DNA of 64,000 nt from RECM01 sp047921215 (lineage in GTDB: Bacteria; Bacteroidota; Rhodothermia; Balneolales; Cyclonatronaceae). The stretch covers positions 36,353 to 100,352 of the forward strand of contig JBLRWO010000012.1 in the NCBI GenBank assembly GCA_047921215.1, read 5' to 3'. Made by a program: the position numbers and the translations under genes. Position 1 is the first letter of the stretch; each line of letters starts with the position of its first letter. Shown one piece after another: positions 19,101 to 26,799 of this stretch. The notes beneath the pieces were generated by a model that did no database searches, was not told the DNA's origin, and saw only the letters and a list, made by a program, of their open reading frames with translations.

Positions 19101-19223
19101 CTGTTACTGTCGCGCATGAAATCGCGCAACATTCTCACAGAACATGAAGACAGATACTATCTGAACAATATGCTCTACCGGCATGCCACTCGTATAGTTT
19201 CCGGTAAAAATATTCTGCATTGA
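16197..19223 (+). CDS. Large uncharacterised P-loop ATPase with long helical N-terminal region
   Basis: A 1008-aa protein of unknown function. Residues 1 to about 650 are predominantly helical and charged, with no recognised domain. A P-loop NTPase domain follows: Walker A GERGSGKTT at about 699-707, a Walker-B-like strand in KKIVILEGFQNLYL, and a sensor-like IYWVVTSSRYAW. The C terminus (about 930-1000) looks like a winged helix (LTVDQLAGVLNMSTSRCRLLLSRM). The arrangement resembles AAA/STAND-type signalling ATPases, but I cannot assign a family. I prefer the ATG at 16197 (MSKTSPTE); an in-frame ATG at 16131 would add 22 residues. The MscS-type channel gene begins 14 bases after the stop, suggesting a joint function. 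Nothing suggests transposition or unusual codon use. Confidence 0.8.
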   Translation: MSKTSPTETDIKPILPSGTGKKMISRIVKDRGESLSGFLTVITKIHKKLVEIRSADHFDSKDLDQLVGLLPAQTPDADYNALADLFYSRIEDVFPSVNEVLTLSQTEQCFDSTTAKNSRIKLIRKLKALIRNVQRIPFSLYNGLFRKGSSKQKDYPVWKHTVHPGRVARNVIYNESRLPESWLHNDRRYYRELVQIYEDMFRRLFDAHGNSDVSSNMKTAGREVIQSAVDAVKSLRNKVRQALQNVESECHLFSVEITDAVHNTAAVAGTLEFPHRWYDDKRLLGSRQAAVQRMSSYNRDWQKDYNALADRVLALKSLYGFSVNLIEAAGKLHKDIDSLYSKSIKIPVQSIYESFNIIHKKFDDKRIKGNRKSVRSAIGGLKQELKDVVINPLEKLLSGLAEKDELFNGAEDFIREIVEATVKLPGSIELIQNTDDERVPPKTDTEQIDLQRAIDAFVRSDIIRDIKPVSSRIEKYIARTNRELIELGSITDVNLSMAADALDDPEAENSSEEALKLIIESLDRIENRIKFTIESIESENKECLGIIHSHTSDATDYLINLVLNKDLINLKWKTREFEARTKAIGWKENLISRSHSYTKKIVLTQKIAGKKVTVIWNNLRGFLGYKGKVDDTITTNVANYLAETEQRISELPLIYRKLYSFEPLKDKRYLTGRNSALLKFGKSWLNWQKGLFANTVFVGERGSGKTTMIHMIEEITEPEIEHLVVCMNYTISDISILLGELCKTLSMEPVKSAVEFIDSVNELPGKKIVILEGFQNLYLRNINGFDAIERFLLILSRTPGKIYWVVTSSRYAWNYLDKVLNVSEYFTDIIYCDRLSNHEIRDMILNRHAMSGYDLVFEPGSQDMQSRSYRKLEGNPQQQQEYLSERYFENLAEIAEGNATIAIIYWLRSVARTDTSRIYISQLEEKRVQMRADLTEDALFTLAAILMHDDLTVDQLAGVLNMSTSRCRLLLSRMKSRNILTEHEDRYYLNNMLYRHATRIVSGKNILH

Positions 19224-19237
19224 TAACTTACAGGATT

Positions 19238-20320
19238 ATGAAAACGTTAAAATCAATTTGCGTACTGTGCATCATATTACCGGTTTTAAACTGGCCGGCG
19301 AATGCATCCGCTTTACCTTTCCAGGACACATTACTTCTGCAGCTGACGGATACTACGGGAACCAGTCAGACTATTGATTCCGTGGCAGGTCCCGTTGATA
19401 CTGTATCTACACCGGTATCGGCTGTTTCGGATGAAACGGAGGCCGAAACAAGCGTTAGTAAGGAACCCGTTGGTAATGTCGACCCGCAGAATAACAGCGA
19501 TAACGCGCAAACTGATGGCTCAAAAATACTGGATGAAGTACAGGATATTATTTCATTCAGGAAATTGTTCAGTTCAGCGCTTGTGCTTTTAATGATCTAC
19601 TTTGTACTGCGTTTTTTCACATCACTGATTGAAAATCTGGCAGAACGTTTTACCAGCAACCGGCTTGTTCTGAAAAGGATCATTCCGATTCTCAAGATTA
19701 CACTCTGGTCGCTGGGTCTTTATTTTGTGATCGCCGGAATTCTTGATCCACCCATAGAAACCATTATAACAGTAAGTGCATCGGTTGGTATTGCCGTCGG
19801 TTTTGCCTCACAGGACATCCTGCGGAATGTGTTTGGCGGAATCATGATTGTTCTGGACAAACCTTTTCAGGTCGGCGACAAAATCGAAATTGCCGGTCAC
19901 TATGGAGAGGTTATTGAAATCGGGTTACGATCCGTACGAATAGTTACCGGAGATGATTCCGTGATTTCCCTGCCTAACGGTGAACTAATGAACAAGGCCG
20001 TTTCGAACTCCAATTCCAGTGCCCTTGACTGTCAGGTAGTATCTGAAATTTATCTTCCGGCCGGTGTGGACCTGATTGAAGTAAGGGAACTGGCTTATAA
20101 AGCTGCTGCTACATCAAGATATGTATACCTGAATAAACCTGTTGTGATCAATGTGCTGAATGAGATTCACCACAACCGTTTCATTGTCAAGTTGCGGGTA
20201 AAAGCCTACGTACTTGACATTCGATATGAATTCCGTTTTAAGAGCGATATGACAGAGCTGATTCTTACCGAACTATCCAGAAGAGGTATTATGGCTGCTG
20301 AATTACCGGAAAAATTGTAA
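19238..20320 (+). CDS. MscS-family mechanosensitive channel
   Basis: A 360-aa membrane protein with an N-terminal signal peptide (to about residue 30, ANASALPFQ). A long Thr/Ser/Val/Asp-rich extracytoplasmic segment (about 31-95) precedes three membrane helices. The pore-lining helix has the small-residue pattern of MscS (SASVGIAVGFASQDILRNVFGG), followed by the beta domain (GDKIEIAGHYGEVIEIGLRSVRI; DSVISLPNGELMNKAVSN) and the C-terminal alpha/beta region. MscS channels open under membrane tension and release solutes on osmotic downshift; some relatives are gated by other signals. The ATG at 19238 is preferred over the TTG at 19220 that overlaps the ATPase gene. The close link to that ATPase is unusual. 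Confidence 0.9.
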   Translation: MKTLKSICVLCIILPVLNWPANASALPFQDTLLLQLTDTTGTSQTIDSVAGPVDTVSTPVSAVSDETEAETSVSKEPVGNVDPQNNSDNAQTDGSKILDEVQDIISFRKLFSSALVLLMIYFVLRFFTSLIENLAERFTSNRLVLKRIIPILKITLWSLGLYFVIAGILDPPIETIITVSASVGIAVGFASQDILRNVFGGIMIVLDKPFQVGDKIEIAGHYGEVIEIGLRSVRIVTGDDSVISLPNGELMNKAVSNSNSSALDCQVVSEIYLPAGVDLIEVRELAYKAAATSRYVYLNKPVVINVLNEIHHNRFIVKLRVKAYVLDIRYEFRFKSDMTELILTELSRRGIMAAELPEKL

Positions 20321-20384
20321 AAACCGGGCATCACCTGGCAAGTCTGCACAGCAATGCCATAAAAACAGGTAGTCTTCCGGTTTG

Positions 20385-21149
20385 TCAATAACGGCGCTTT
20401 TTGGTTGACCTGGAGGCGGACTGGAGATAATTTTCAGCGTGCAGAAGAAAAATGGAAGGTTTTTTATCGATATCAGGAAGGGGTCCCGATTTCCATGCGG
20501 CAACCGATTTAGTGGCTACATATTCATCTTTAAGTGTAAGATTTGTGGCGATACAAATCAGGGTACTGTCGCTGCAGATTTCGATGATGTCATTAAATAG
20601 TTCCATGTTTCTGTAGGGTGCCTCCATAAAGATCCGGGTTTCCCGGTTGCGTGAGGAGTGCTTCTCAATTTCAGCAATGGTGGATCTGCGTTTTTTCTTC
20701 TCAATAGGCAGATATCCGCTGAATGCAAATTGCTGCCCGTTGAGACCTGAAGCCATAAGAGCAAGCAGGATGGATGAGGGGCCAACAAGGGGTACTACCC
20801 TGTAGCCCTGCTGATGGGCAAGTCCTGCCATCATAGCACCGGGATCGGCAATTCCCGGACAACCCGCATCGGTTAATACTCCCAGGTCGTGACCCTGTCT
20901 GAGTACATCCATATAGGAATGAGCGTCTCTGGCCGGGGTGTTTTTATCGAGAGAGTAGAAAAACAGTTCAAACTCCTGGCGTGGATGTTCACAGAATTTC
21001 AGGAATGAGACTGCGTTTTTGAGATTTTCAACGGCAAAATGGGTGATTGATCTCAGTACCCTGATGGTGTCGGCGGGTAAACCGGTTTGTTCGGCATTGC
21101 GGCCCAGTGGAGTTGGTATCAGATAAAGAGTTCCGGGTTCTGTGGTCAA
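20385..21149 (-). CDS. RsmI-like SAM-dependent methyltransferase (second paralogue)
   Basis: A 254-aa tetrapyrrole-methylase-fold protein resembling RsmI: LYLIPTPLGRNA, LTDAGCPGIADPGA, VPLVGPSSILLALMASG and FSGYLPIEKKKR. Key differences from the true RsmI at 4829 include loss of the ACEDTR motif (here AVENLKNAVSFL) and an ARDAHSYMD segment. Such a second, shorter-motif copy is common in Bacteroidota and is usually annotated only as a SAM-dependent methyltransferase; its target is unknown. The only usable start is TTG at 21149, as a stop codon lies five codons upstream. It converges on the MscS gene and follows the 21159 gene closely. Confidence 0.83.
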   Translation of the reverse strand: MTTEPGTLYLIPTPLGRNAEQTGLPADTIRVLRSITHFAVENLKNAVSFLKFCEHPRQEFELFFYSLDKNTPARDAHSYMDVLRQGHDLGVLTDAGCPGIADPGAMMAGLAHQQGYRVVPLVGPSSILLALMASGLNGQQFAFSGYLPIEKKKRRSTIAEIEKHSSRNRETRIFMEAPYRNMELFNDIIEICSDSTLICIATNLTLKDEYVATKSVAAWKSGPLPDIDKKPSIFLLHAENYLQSASRSTKKRRY

Positions 21150-21158
21150 AACGATATA

Positions 21159-21644
21159 TTATTTTATAAGTTGAAATTCAGGTGAATCGGTTTCACCACT
21201 TTTATTTTTAATGATAACGTAACGGGACACCCCTATACTGACACCAATAAGAATGATCAGCGATATGACAAGAATGGCAATATTGATGCGGATAACCTGC
21301 ATCTGAATATCAAATGTTGGCACCAGAATTACTTCCTGTCCCGAATTTTCAAGATATCTTACCGGGAGGTTTTCATATTCCATTAGCCTGGCGGCATGTT
21401 GCACAGCCAGAGATAACTTTCGTTCAACCACCTGGCCATCTGATGCAGTAAAGCGAACCACAATGTAGCCATTGGTCTGGGCTGCTATCTGTTTAATCCG
21501 GAAATCTGTAACCTCGGCATCATGAAGTTCACCTTCAGACATGGTTTTTTTAGCATCAAACAGGACGTTTATCTGGTGCAGTTGAAGAAACAGCAGGTAT
21601 GCCGGTATCAGCCATACAAAGTGCAGCAGATTGCGCGGTTTCAT
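21159..21644 (-). CDS. Hypothetical protein with two membrane segments
   Basis: A 161-aa protein with one hydrophobic helix near the N terminus (about residues 7-25) and one near the C terminus (about 118-145). An 80-residue beta-rich domain lies between them, containing YIVVRFTASDGQVVERKLSLA and LPVRYLENSGQEVILVPTF. The layout, with a domain carrying a D-G-x-x-V-E strand between two helices, resembles DUF3592-type membrane proteins, but that is an inference. It is 9 bases upstream of the RsmI-like gene and just downstream of the 54-aa membrane gene, all on the minus strand. Confidence 0.65.
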   Translation of the reverse strand: MKPRNLLHFVWLIPAYLLFLQLHQINVLFDAKKTMSEGELHDAEVTDFRIKQIAAQTNGYIVVRFTASDGQVVERKLSLAVQHAARLMEYENLPVRYLENSGQEVILVPTFDIQMQVIRINIAILVISLIILIGVSIGVSRYVIIKNKSGETDSPEFQLIK

Positions 21645-21659
21645 TGAATAGTATGGTAT

Positions 21660-21824
21660 CTAAAAATGATAGAATATCGCGTAGTAAATAACGTACAACC
21701 AACCCAGAATGCCATGAATAATGGCCCAGAGAAGTGATTGGTTGGCCGACCAGGAAATTGTGACAGCGAGAACAGTGCCAAAGGTTATGCCGCCTTTTAC
21801 ATAGGTTGCTTTATAGGTTTTCAT
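21660..21824 (-). CDS. Small membrane protein of 54 residues
   Basis: An ATG at 21824 (minus strand) opens a 54-codon frame ending in TAG at 21660-21662. The peptide begins MKTYKATYVKGGITFG and continues with TVLAVTISWSANQSLLWAII, then a Trp/Tyr-rich hydrophobic end, WLYVIYYAIFYHF. Two hydrophobic stretches with a short polar SANQS turn suggest a two-pass membrane mini-protein. It sits between the cytidylate-kinase-like gene (10 bases upstream) and the 161-aa membrane gene (15 bases downstream), on the same strand, as an operon member would. The protein-like composition and tight spacing support it; the function is unknown. Confidence 0.6.
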   Translation of the reverse strand: MKTYKATYVKGGITFGTVLAVTISWSANQSLLWAIIHGILGWLYVIYYAIFYHF

Positions 21825-21834
21825 AACAACGGTT

Positions 21835-22530
21835 TTACAACAATTTTCTGACTTTCAATGCATGTATAACAACATCAGCCATCTCATCCACATTAAAGTA
21901 ATCATTCCTCAGAATGAGATGATAAAAAGACGGATCTGCGATATCTTTATTAGTAAATCGGTAAATAAAATCCCTGCGCTTCAGATTTCGCTCTTCAACA
22001 AGACTGGCTGCTTCAACATTCGATATGTCGAATAATTCCGAAACTCTTTCTATACGGAACTGCAGGCTGGCCGTTATGCGGACATGGAAAAAATTTTCAT
22101 GATTCTGGGCCACTATGGCCCCGCCTGAACCAACAATAACTGTATTGCCCCGGCTGCCAATGATTTGCAGATTTTGCGCGATTCTTTTAAATCTGCTGTA
22201 ATCTGATGGTTTTTTTGAGATAATTGCATCAAGGTCCTGTTGCAACTGACTCCGGTAGATTTCATTGACAGATTCGATCAACTCGCGGTTATACTCGTCT
22301 CTGTCTGAAATTTCCTTGAGCATATCACTGCTGAACACTGTCCATTCTGTTCTGCCTTTGCTTAGTCTGCCTGAGATAGCATTGGCAAGCGGAAAACCCT
22401 GACAACCAAATTCCCGCGATATGGTTATGCATGGTTTGACTTTGCCTTTTCTGGTTTTCATATCACCAGAAAATTTTCTGACCTGGAAAGCAATGTTCTG
22501 GTCAATTTTTGGAGTGAAAACTGGTTTCAT
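21835..22530 (-). CDS. Cytidylate-kinase-like family protein
   Basis: A 231-aa P-loop-fold protein of the cytidylate-kinase-like type. The motif ITISREFGCQGFPLANAISGRL (about 36-57) replaces the classical Walker A, and VIVGSGGAIVAQ, FHVRITASLQFRIERV and RRDFIYRFTNKDIADPSFYHLILRND are family marks. The start at 22530 has a good Shine-Dalgarno-like GAGG about 8 bases upstream. This family is widespread but its substrate is mostly untested; it differs from the Cmk of nucleotide metabolism. The first 35 residues are an extension rich in basic residues. It leads a minus-strand group with the two small membrane proteins. Confidence 0.82.
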   Translation of the reverse strand: MKPVFTPKIDQNIAFQVRKFSGDMKTRKGKVKPCITISREFGCQGFPLANAISGRLSKGRTEWTVFSSDMLKEISDRDEYNRELIESVNEIYRSQLQQDLDAIISKKPSDYSRFKRIAQNLQIIGSRGNTVIVGSGGAIVAQNHENFFHVRITASLQFRIERVSELFDISNVEAASLVEERNLKRRDFIYRFTNKDIADPSFYHLILRNDYFNVDEMADVVIHALKVRKLL

Positions 22531-22634
22531 GTCCTACCTCATATTTATTTCAAATCCATAGTCCGGTGGAAATAAAATCATCCTCTATTAAAAATAACGA
22601 ATCATGCTGTTAATAAATGCCCGAACGATTAAAA

Positions 22635-23825
22635 TTAACCCGGTAAATCAGATGTTTTTTTTAAAAAGTCAGGATTTGTTATCAGCATTCGCTGCAACTC
22701 CTGGTTTATAAAATTACTTGAAAGATGCATCCACATTGAGACAGGCAGTTGCTGAAACATCACTACCTGAATCCGGGTGGTTTGTCCATCCATGCTGCTA
22801 CCGATGTCTGTTCCGTTGAGCATACTCATTCTGCTGTCGTAAGCGGCCGCATAACGATTCATTGAATTTTGAATGATCGATCTGTTCTCGGGCCATCGTA
22901 GTTTCTGGTAAACCTGATCGGATACCTCCGGCGAAATAAACGACTGTGAATGGACGGAATGCATTATCTGAGCCAGGTCTGCAGGTTTGATTTTCGGCAT
23001 GAGATTGTAAAGTCTTCTCATCTGGATAAAATCAAGGTTTAAACCCCTTTTTCGGGTGATTACCTGAACCCTCTCCCGGAATCCGTCATCGGAAATGTAC
23101 CTTTCGGTATAATCCCAGGCCTGACTGTTCAGTACATCCGGATCAAGCTGTTCAAGGTAACGGAGTTGTTCCTCTTGTGTACGGTCAAACAATCTGCCGG
23201 CAGACAGTATGTAAAGACCTGTAACAGGAGAGGGCGCATCCATATCATAGCCCAGATTCTGTACCAGCCGGGTTATATTCTCCCGGCCAAGCAATATGAG
23301 CAGATAATCGTGAACATGAAGGTTACCCTTTACAAGATTTAGATCGAACAGGTCATCGAGTCTTATTTTCCCGGTATTATCAATATAACCTGCTTTTGCG
23401 GCTTCATTTACTGCATTTCTGAAACTGCTTTCTTCTATACCCGGTATTACCAGTTGACCCGGCTGTTCAACTGAGACGAGAGAGTCGGGATTGATTGCGG
23501 ACACGGCGGCCTGTCGGTAGAATTCGCCAAGCAATAGTGCCAAGCCTGTTGAACCGTAAACACGGGGAATTTCTGATCCGTAATAGATTCCTGCGGAAGG
23601 CTCATCAGGCGAAAAACTCACAATGGATACCTGTTCGGGATGTTCGGCCACATAGTCAAGCAATCCCTCGATAGAGTACGTTTTGGGTACCCATTCACTA
23701 CCTTCAGATATACTGACCCTGTTTTCGTATACCGTTCTGAATGCATCCCAGTTTACATAAAAAACAAATCCCAGAATAATTCCGGCAACCAGCAGGAATA
23801 CGCCGGCAAATTTTAATAATCGCAT
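22635..23825 (-). CDS. Membrane-anchored serine-hydrolase-like protein lacking the SxxK motif
   Basis: A 396-aa protein with one N-terminal membrane helix (residues 6-25) and a large outer domain. The order of elements resembles class A beta-lactamase/penicillin-binding folds: a helix following VYGSTGLALLLGEFYRQ, a DLFDLNLVKGNLHVHDYLLILLGRENI region at the place of the SDN loop, then LVQNLGYD and ALLxG-like helices. The catalytic Ser-x-x-Lys is not intact (S92-T-G-L95), so if the fold is right the protein is probably not an active hydrolase. It may bind a peptide or a cell-wall fragment. The assignment to the fold is inference from pattern only. It is divergent from the lipase gene at 23970. 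Confidence 0.6.
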   Translation of the reverse strand: MRLLKFAGVFLLVAGIILGFVFYVNWDAFRTVYENRVSISEGSEWVPKTYSIEGLLDYVAEHPEQVSIVSFSPDEPSAGIYYGSEIPRVYGSTGLALLLGEFYRQAAVSAINPDSLVSVEQPGQLVIPGIEESSFRNAVNEAAKAGYIDNTGKIRLDDLFDLNLVKGNLHVHDYLLILLGRENITRLVQNLGYDMDAPSPVTGLYILSAGRLFDRTQEEQLRYLEQLDPDVLNSQAWDYTERYISDDGFRERVQVITRKRGLNLDFIQMRRLYNLMPKIKPADLAQIMHSVHSQSFISPEVSDQVYQKLRWPENRSIIQNSMNRYAAAYDSRMSMLNGTDIGSSMDGQTTRIQVVMFQQLPVSMWMHLSSNFINQELQRMLITNPDFLKKTSDLPG

Positions 23826-23969
23826 TAATAAGGCTAAATTTGGTCTCTATAATAGTACAGGCCTAATATACGGCAGTTAAGCGTGACCTTTCATTTGAAT
23901 ATTGTATTATTCAGGCATTCTGGCTGCGTACGATCAATTCATTAACGATACATTCCCGCACGGAAAACC

Positions 23970-24815
23970 ATGCTAAAAGAATCTTCTTTTGTTAACGGGA
24001 GAGGCATAACCATTGCCACCTATTCATCGAAACCACGCAGTGAAGCCCGGGCCGGTGTTCTTCTCGTTCATGGATATGCCGAATATACCGGACGCTATAA
24101 ACATGTAATCAGAGAGCTGAACGAAAATGGACTTGCAGTATTTGCAGTAGATCACCAGGGCCACGGGAACAGCGGGGGAATACGCTGTTATATTAAAGAA
24201 TTTGATTACTATGTTGATGATCTGGGGGTTTATTTTCAGAAGATTCGAAAGGAAACAAACCTGAAAACGTGGTTTGTTCTTGGCCACAGTATGGGCGGGG
24301 CCATTGCACTAAAATTGGTATTAAGATATCAGGATAATTTCAAGGGGATGATTCTGACAGGCCCGATGCTTGAACTTATAACCCGGGTTCCCAAAGCCGT
24401 GCAGGAAATGGCGAAATATGTTGCGGCTGTTGCATCAACAGTTCCCGTGGTAAAACTTGAGACCGAAGCAATCAGCCGTGATCCTGAAGTGGTGAGAAAT
24501 TACATTAACGACCCCCTGGTTTATTCAGGTCGTGTGAGGGCAAGAATGGCTGTTCATTTCAGTAATATCAGCAAAAATTCCTCCGCTCTTTTTGCCGGTA
24601 TTAACTTGCCGTTTTGGGTGGGACATGGCACACTTGACCGGATAACAAGTCCGGAAGGATCTAAAACGTTATACAGACTGGCATCTTCAACTGACAAAAC
24701 ACTTAAACTATACGACGGTCTTTTCCATGAGATTTTGAACGAACCCGAAAAGGAGTTGGTGCTGGAGGAAATCTGCTTCTGGATAAAAAAAAATCTACCG
24801 GATTCAACAGACTAA
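23970..24815 (+). CDS. Alpha/beta hydrolase, monoacylglycerol-lipase-like
   Basis: A 281-aa serine hydrolase of the Hydrolase_4/monoglyceride lipase type. Family marks in order are VLLVHGYAEYTGRYKHV (oxyanion region), FAVDHQGHGNSGG, the nucleophile elbow GHSMGGAIA, the acid in GTLDRITSPEGSKTLY, and the base His in YDGLFHEILNEPEK. The full catalytic triad is present. No signal peptide is seen, so it is probably cytoplasmic and acts on monoacylglycerols or lysophospholipids, although many substrates are possible. It is transcribed alone, divergent from the 22635-23825 gene and convergent with the NRDE gene. Confidence 0.9.
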   Translation: MLKESSFVNGRGITIATYSSKPRSEARAGVLLVHGYAEYTGRYKHVIRELNENGLAVFAVDHQGHGNSGGIRCYIKEFDYYVDDLGVYFQKIRKETNLKTWFVLGHSMGGAIALKLVLRYQDNFKGMILTGPMLELITRVPKAVQEMAKYVAAVASTVPVVKLETEAISRDPEVVRNYINDPLVYSGRVRARMAVHFSNISKNSSALFAGINLPFWVGHGTLDRITSPEGSKTLYRLASSTDKTLKLYDGLFHEILNEPEKELVLEEICFWIKKNLPDSTD

Positions 24816-24862
24816 TCGGGCATATAATCTCTGTGGCCGGTATTACGAGCGCCTTGTATGGG

Positions 24863-25633
24863 TCATTTATCTACTGTGAAGGTGAAGTTTATATCTCTGG
24901 CAGGAATCGTGTTGCCTTTCTGATTGATCCTTTCCCTGAATTCGATTTGCCCGCTTTTTTTTAATAAAAGTATTGTTGAAGACCTTGTACCATAGCCTTC
25001 CATTTCAATAAAGGCTGATGATAGTTTTTTTTCAGTCATTCTGTCAAGACCTGTGTCGGGTAACAGATGATCGGGTGCGGTTGTTCTGTCTTGAAGCAAT
25101 GCAAATAAACGTTCATGATCAGGCTTAATGTCGCTGATAATTGCAGAAAAACTCCTTTTTGCCCTTTCAACCTTTGGCCAAGGTGTATCCAGCAAATGGT
25201 TACTCAGTCCATAAATGCCCGGATTTAATTCCTCTGGACGATCCACGATGTTTGAGTAGTACCATAAACTGTTTTTATTTCCAAGCAACAGGTTGAATCC
25301 GTTAAATCGGTGTGCATCTGGTCTGATCGATTCAATATATGGTTGCGGTTCAAGATCGCCTGCCAGATAATTAAGGGGAAGATTTCCGCGCGTTGGAGCA
25401 CTCTTTTTGTGATTTCTCATGTCACGGTAATTCGTAATGGCACAGAATTTACCCTTAACAGTTACACCAAGCCACGTTCCACCTGCCTCGAGATCTTTAC
25501 CAGCCAGTAGTTTCGGATGTTCATCCCAAAATTCTGCCGCCCGGGCCGGACGTTGCAAAAACTCGTCCCGGTTAGCAGCAAGGATAAGATCAAATTCGGG
25601 GTGTGATTTCCAGGCAATTACCAGTAAGCACAT
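24863..25633 (-). CDS. NRDE (TANGO2-like) family protein
   Basis: A 256-aa protein starting MCLLVIAWKSHP. The signature ILAANRDEFLQRPA (the NRDE motif) is at about residues 17-30, followed by GGTWLGVTVKGKFCAITNYR and, later, NPGIYGLSNHLLDTPWPKV. The family is the bacterial relative of TANGO2 and has an Ntn-hydrolase-like N terminus with Cys2; its reaction is unknown. The length is typical. It converges with the lipase gene. Confidence 0.9.
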   Translation of the reverse strand: MCLLVIAWKSHPEFDLILAANRDEFLQRPARAAEFWDEHPKLLAGKDLEAGGTWLGVTVKGKFCAITNYRDMRNHKKSAPTRGNLPLNYLAGDLEPQPYIESIRPDAHRFNGFNLLLGNKNSLWYYSNIVDRPEELNPGIYGLSNHLLDTPWPKVERAKRSFSAIISDIKPDHERLFALLQDRTTAPDHLLPDTGLDRMTEKKLSSAFIEMEGYGTRSSTILLLKKSGQIEFRERINQKGNTIPARDINFTFTVDK

Positions 25634-25806
25634 TTCATAGCAATTTTGGGGATTAAAGGCACTGAAGCTGATATTAACTGGCAGTTACTAAGAAACCCAG
25701 TAAGCCAGCTACCCGGCCAGATATACGAAATATACCGATCAACAGATTATACCAAATATATTCAGCCGGAAGGCTGCAAAGCCTGTTGCTTATTGTCATC
25801 AACAGA

Positions 25807-26799
25807 CTACGCAAGATCCATCCTGAACAGGAAACGGTCAAAAAATATCGATAATGTCAGCAGCATGAGACCGGGAAACAGGAACTGATGATATAATTCT
25901 TGCCGGTCAATATAAATGATCTCCTCAATGTCAGTCCGTTCAAGTTCATCGATCTCGCTGTATACCTGTCGCAGCCCTTCTGTATCAAGGGCGCGATAAT
26001 ATTGACCTCCGGTCATCTCTGCCATTTCTGTAAGCATGGGTTCATCAATATCTACCCGGATATTATAATACCTGCGCCCAAAAACTGGATCTTCCACCGG
26101 ATAAGGGGCAGTACCTTCCGTACTTGCTCCGATAGTGTACATCCTGATGCTGTAGGTTTGGGCTAATTTTGCTGAAGTTATCGGATCGATTTCGCCTGCA
26201 TTATTTTCACCGTCGGTAAGCAGAATTATCACCTTTGAATCTGCCTCACTGTTTCTGAGCCTGTTAACGGCCGTGGCAACCCCGACACCAATAGCAGTTC
26301 CATCTTTTACAATACCCAGATCAAGAGTTCTTAGCTGTTGCCGAACCAGCCTGTAATCAAGAGTCGGTGGTACAAGTGTGATGGCCTCACGGGCAAAAAC
26401 CGATAATCCTATGCGGTCATTCTGACGCCTGTTAACGAACTCTTCGGCTACATTTTTCACGGCTAACAGTCGGTTCGGCTTCAGGTCTTCGGCCAGCATT
26501 GAGCTGGAGATATCAATAACAAGCATGATATCTATTCCCTCAGAAAATCGTTCTATCACAGTATTTCGCAACTGAGGTCTCGCCAGTGCTACAATAATCA
26601 GTATAATGGATAATAGCTGAGTGGCATAGGTGAGCCAGTTACCAATCGAACGCCAGTTGCCCGGCAGTTTTTTCAGGTCCGATACATCGGAATACACAAC
26701 CTGCGCCAGGCGGCGTTTCTTGTAGTGCCAGTATTGCAAAAATGCAAGAACCGGCAGAAGTAGTAGTGCCCATAACCATTCAGGATTCACCCAAATCAT
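25807..26799 (-). CDS. batA: VWA-domain membrane protein BatA
   Basis: A 330-aa protein with hydrophobic segments at about 8-24 and 60-73, a von Willebrand factor A domain (about 88-285) and a final helix at about 308-322. The metal-binding MIDAS motif is intact: DISSS at 96-100, Thr in VKDGTAIG, and Asp in ILLTDGENN. This is BatA of the Bacteroides aerotolerance type. In related clusters Bat proteins work with a MoxR ATPase and a DUF58 protein in an envelope-stress or assembly role that is not well defined. It is last in the operon DUF58 - BatD-like - BatA (4-base overlap with the upstream gene). No BatB follows. Confidence 0.92.
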   Translation of the reverse strand: MIWVNPEWLWALLLLPVLAFLQYWHYKKRRLAQVVYSDVSDLKKLPGNWRSIGNWLTYATQLLSIILIIVALARPQLRNTVIERFSEGIDIMLVIDISSSMLAEDLKPNRLLAVKNVAEEFVNRRQNDRIGLSVFAREAITLVPPTLDYRLVRQQLRTLDLGIVKDGTAIGVGVATAVNRLRNSEADSKVIILLTDGENNAGEIDPITSAKLAQTYSIRMYTIGASTEGTAPYPVEDPVFGRRYYNIRVDIDEPMLTEMAEMTGGQYYRALDTEGLRQVYSEIDELERTDIEEIIYIDRQELYHQFLFPGLMLLTLSIFFDRFLFRMDLA

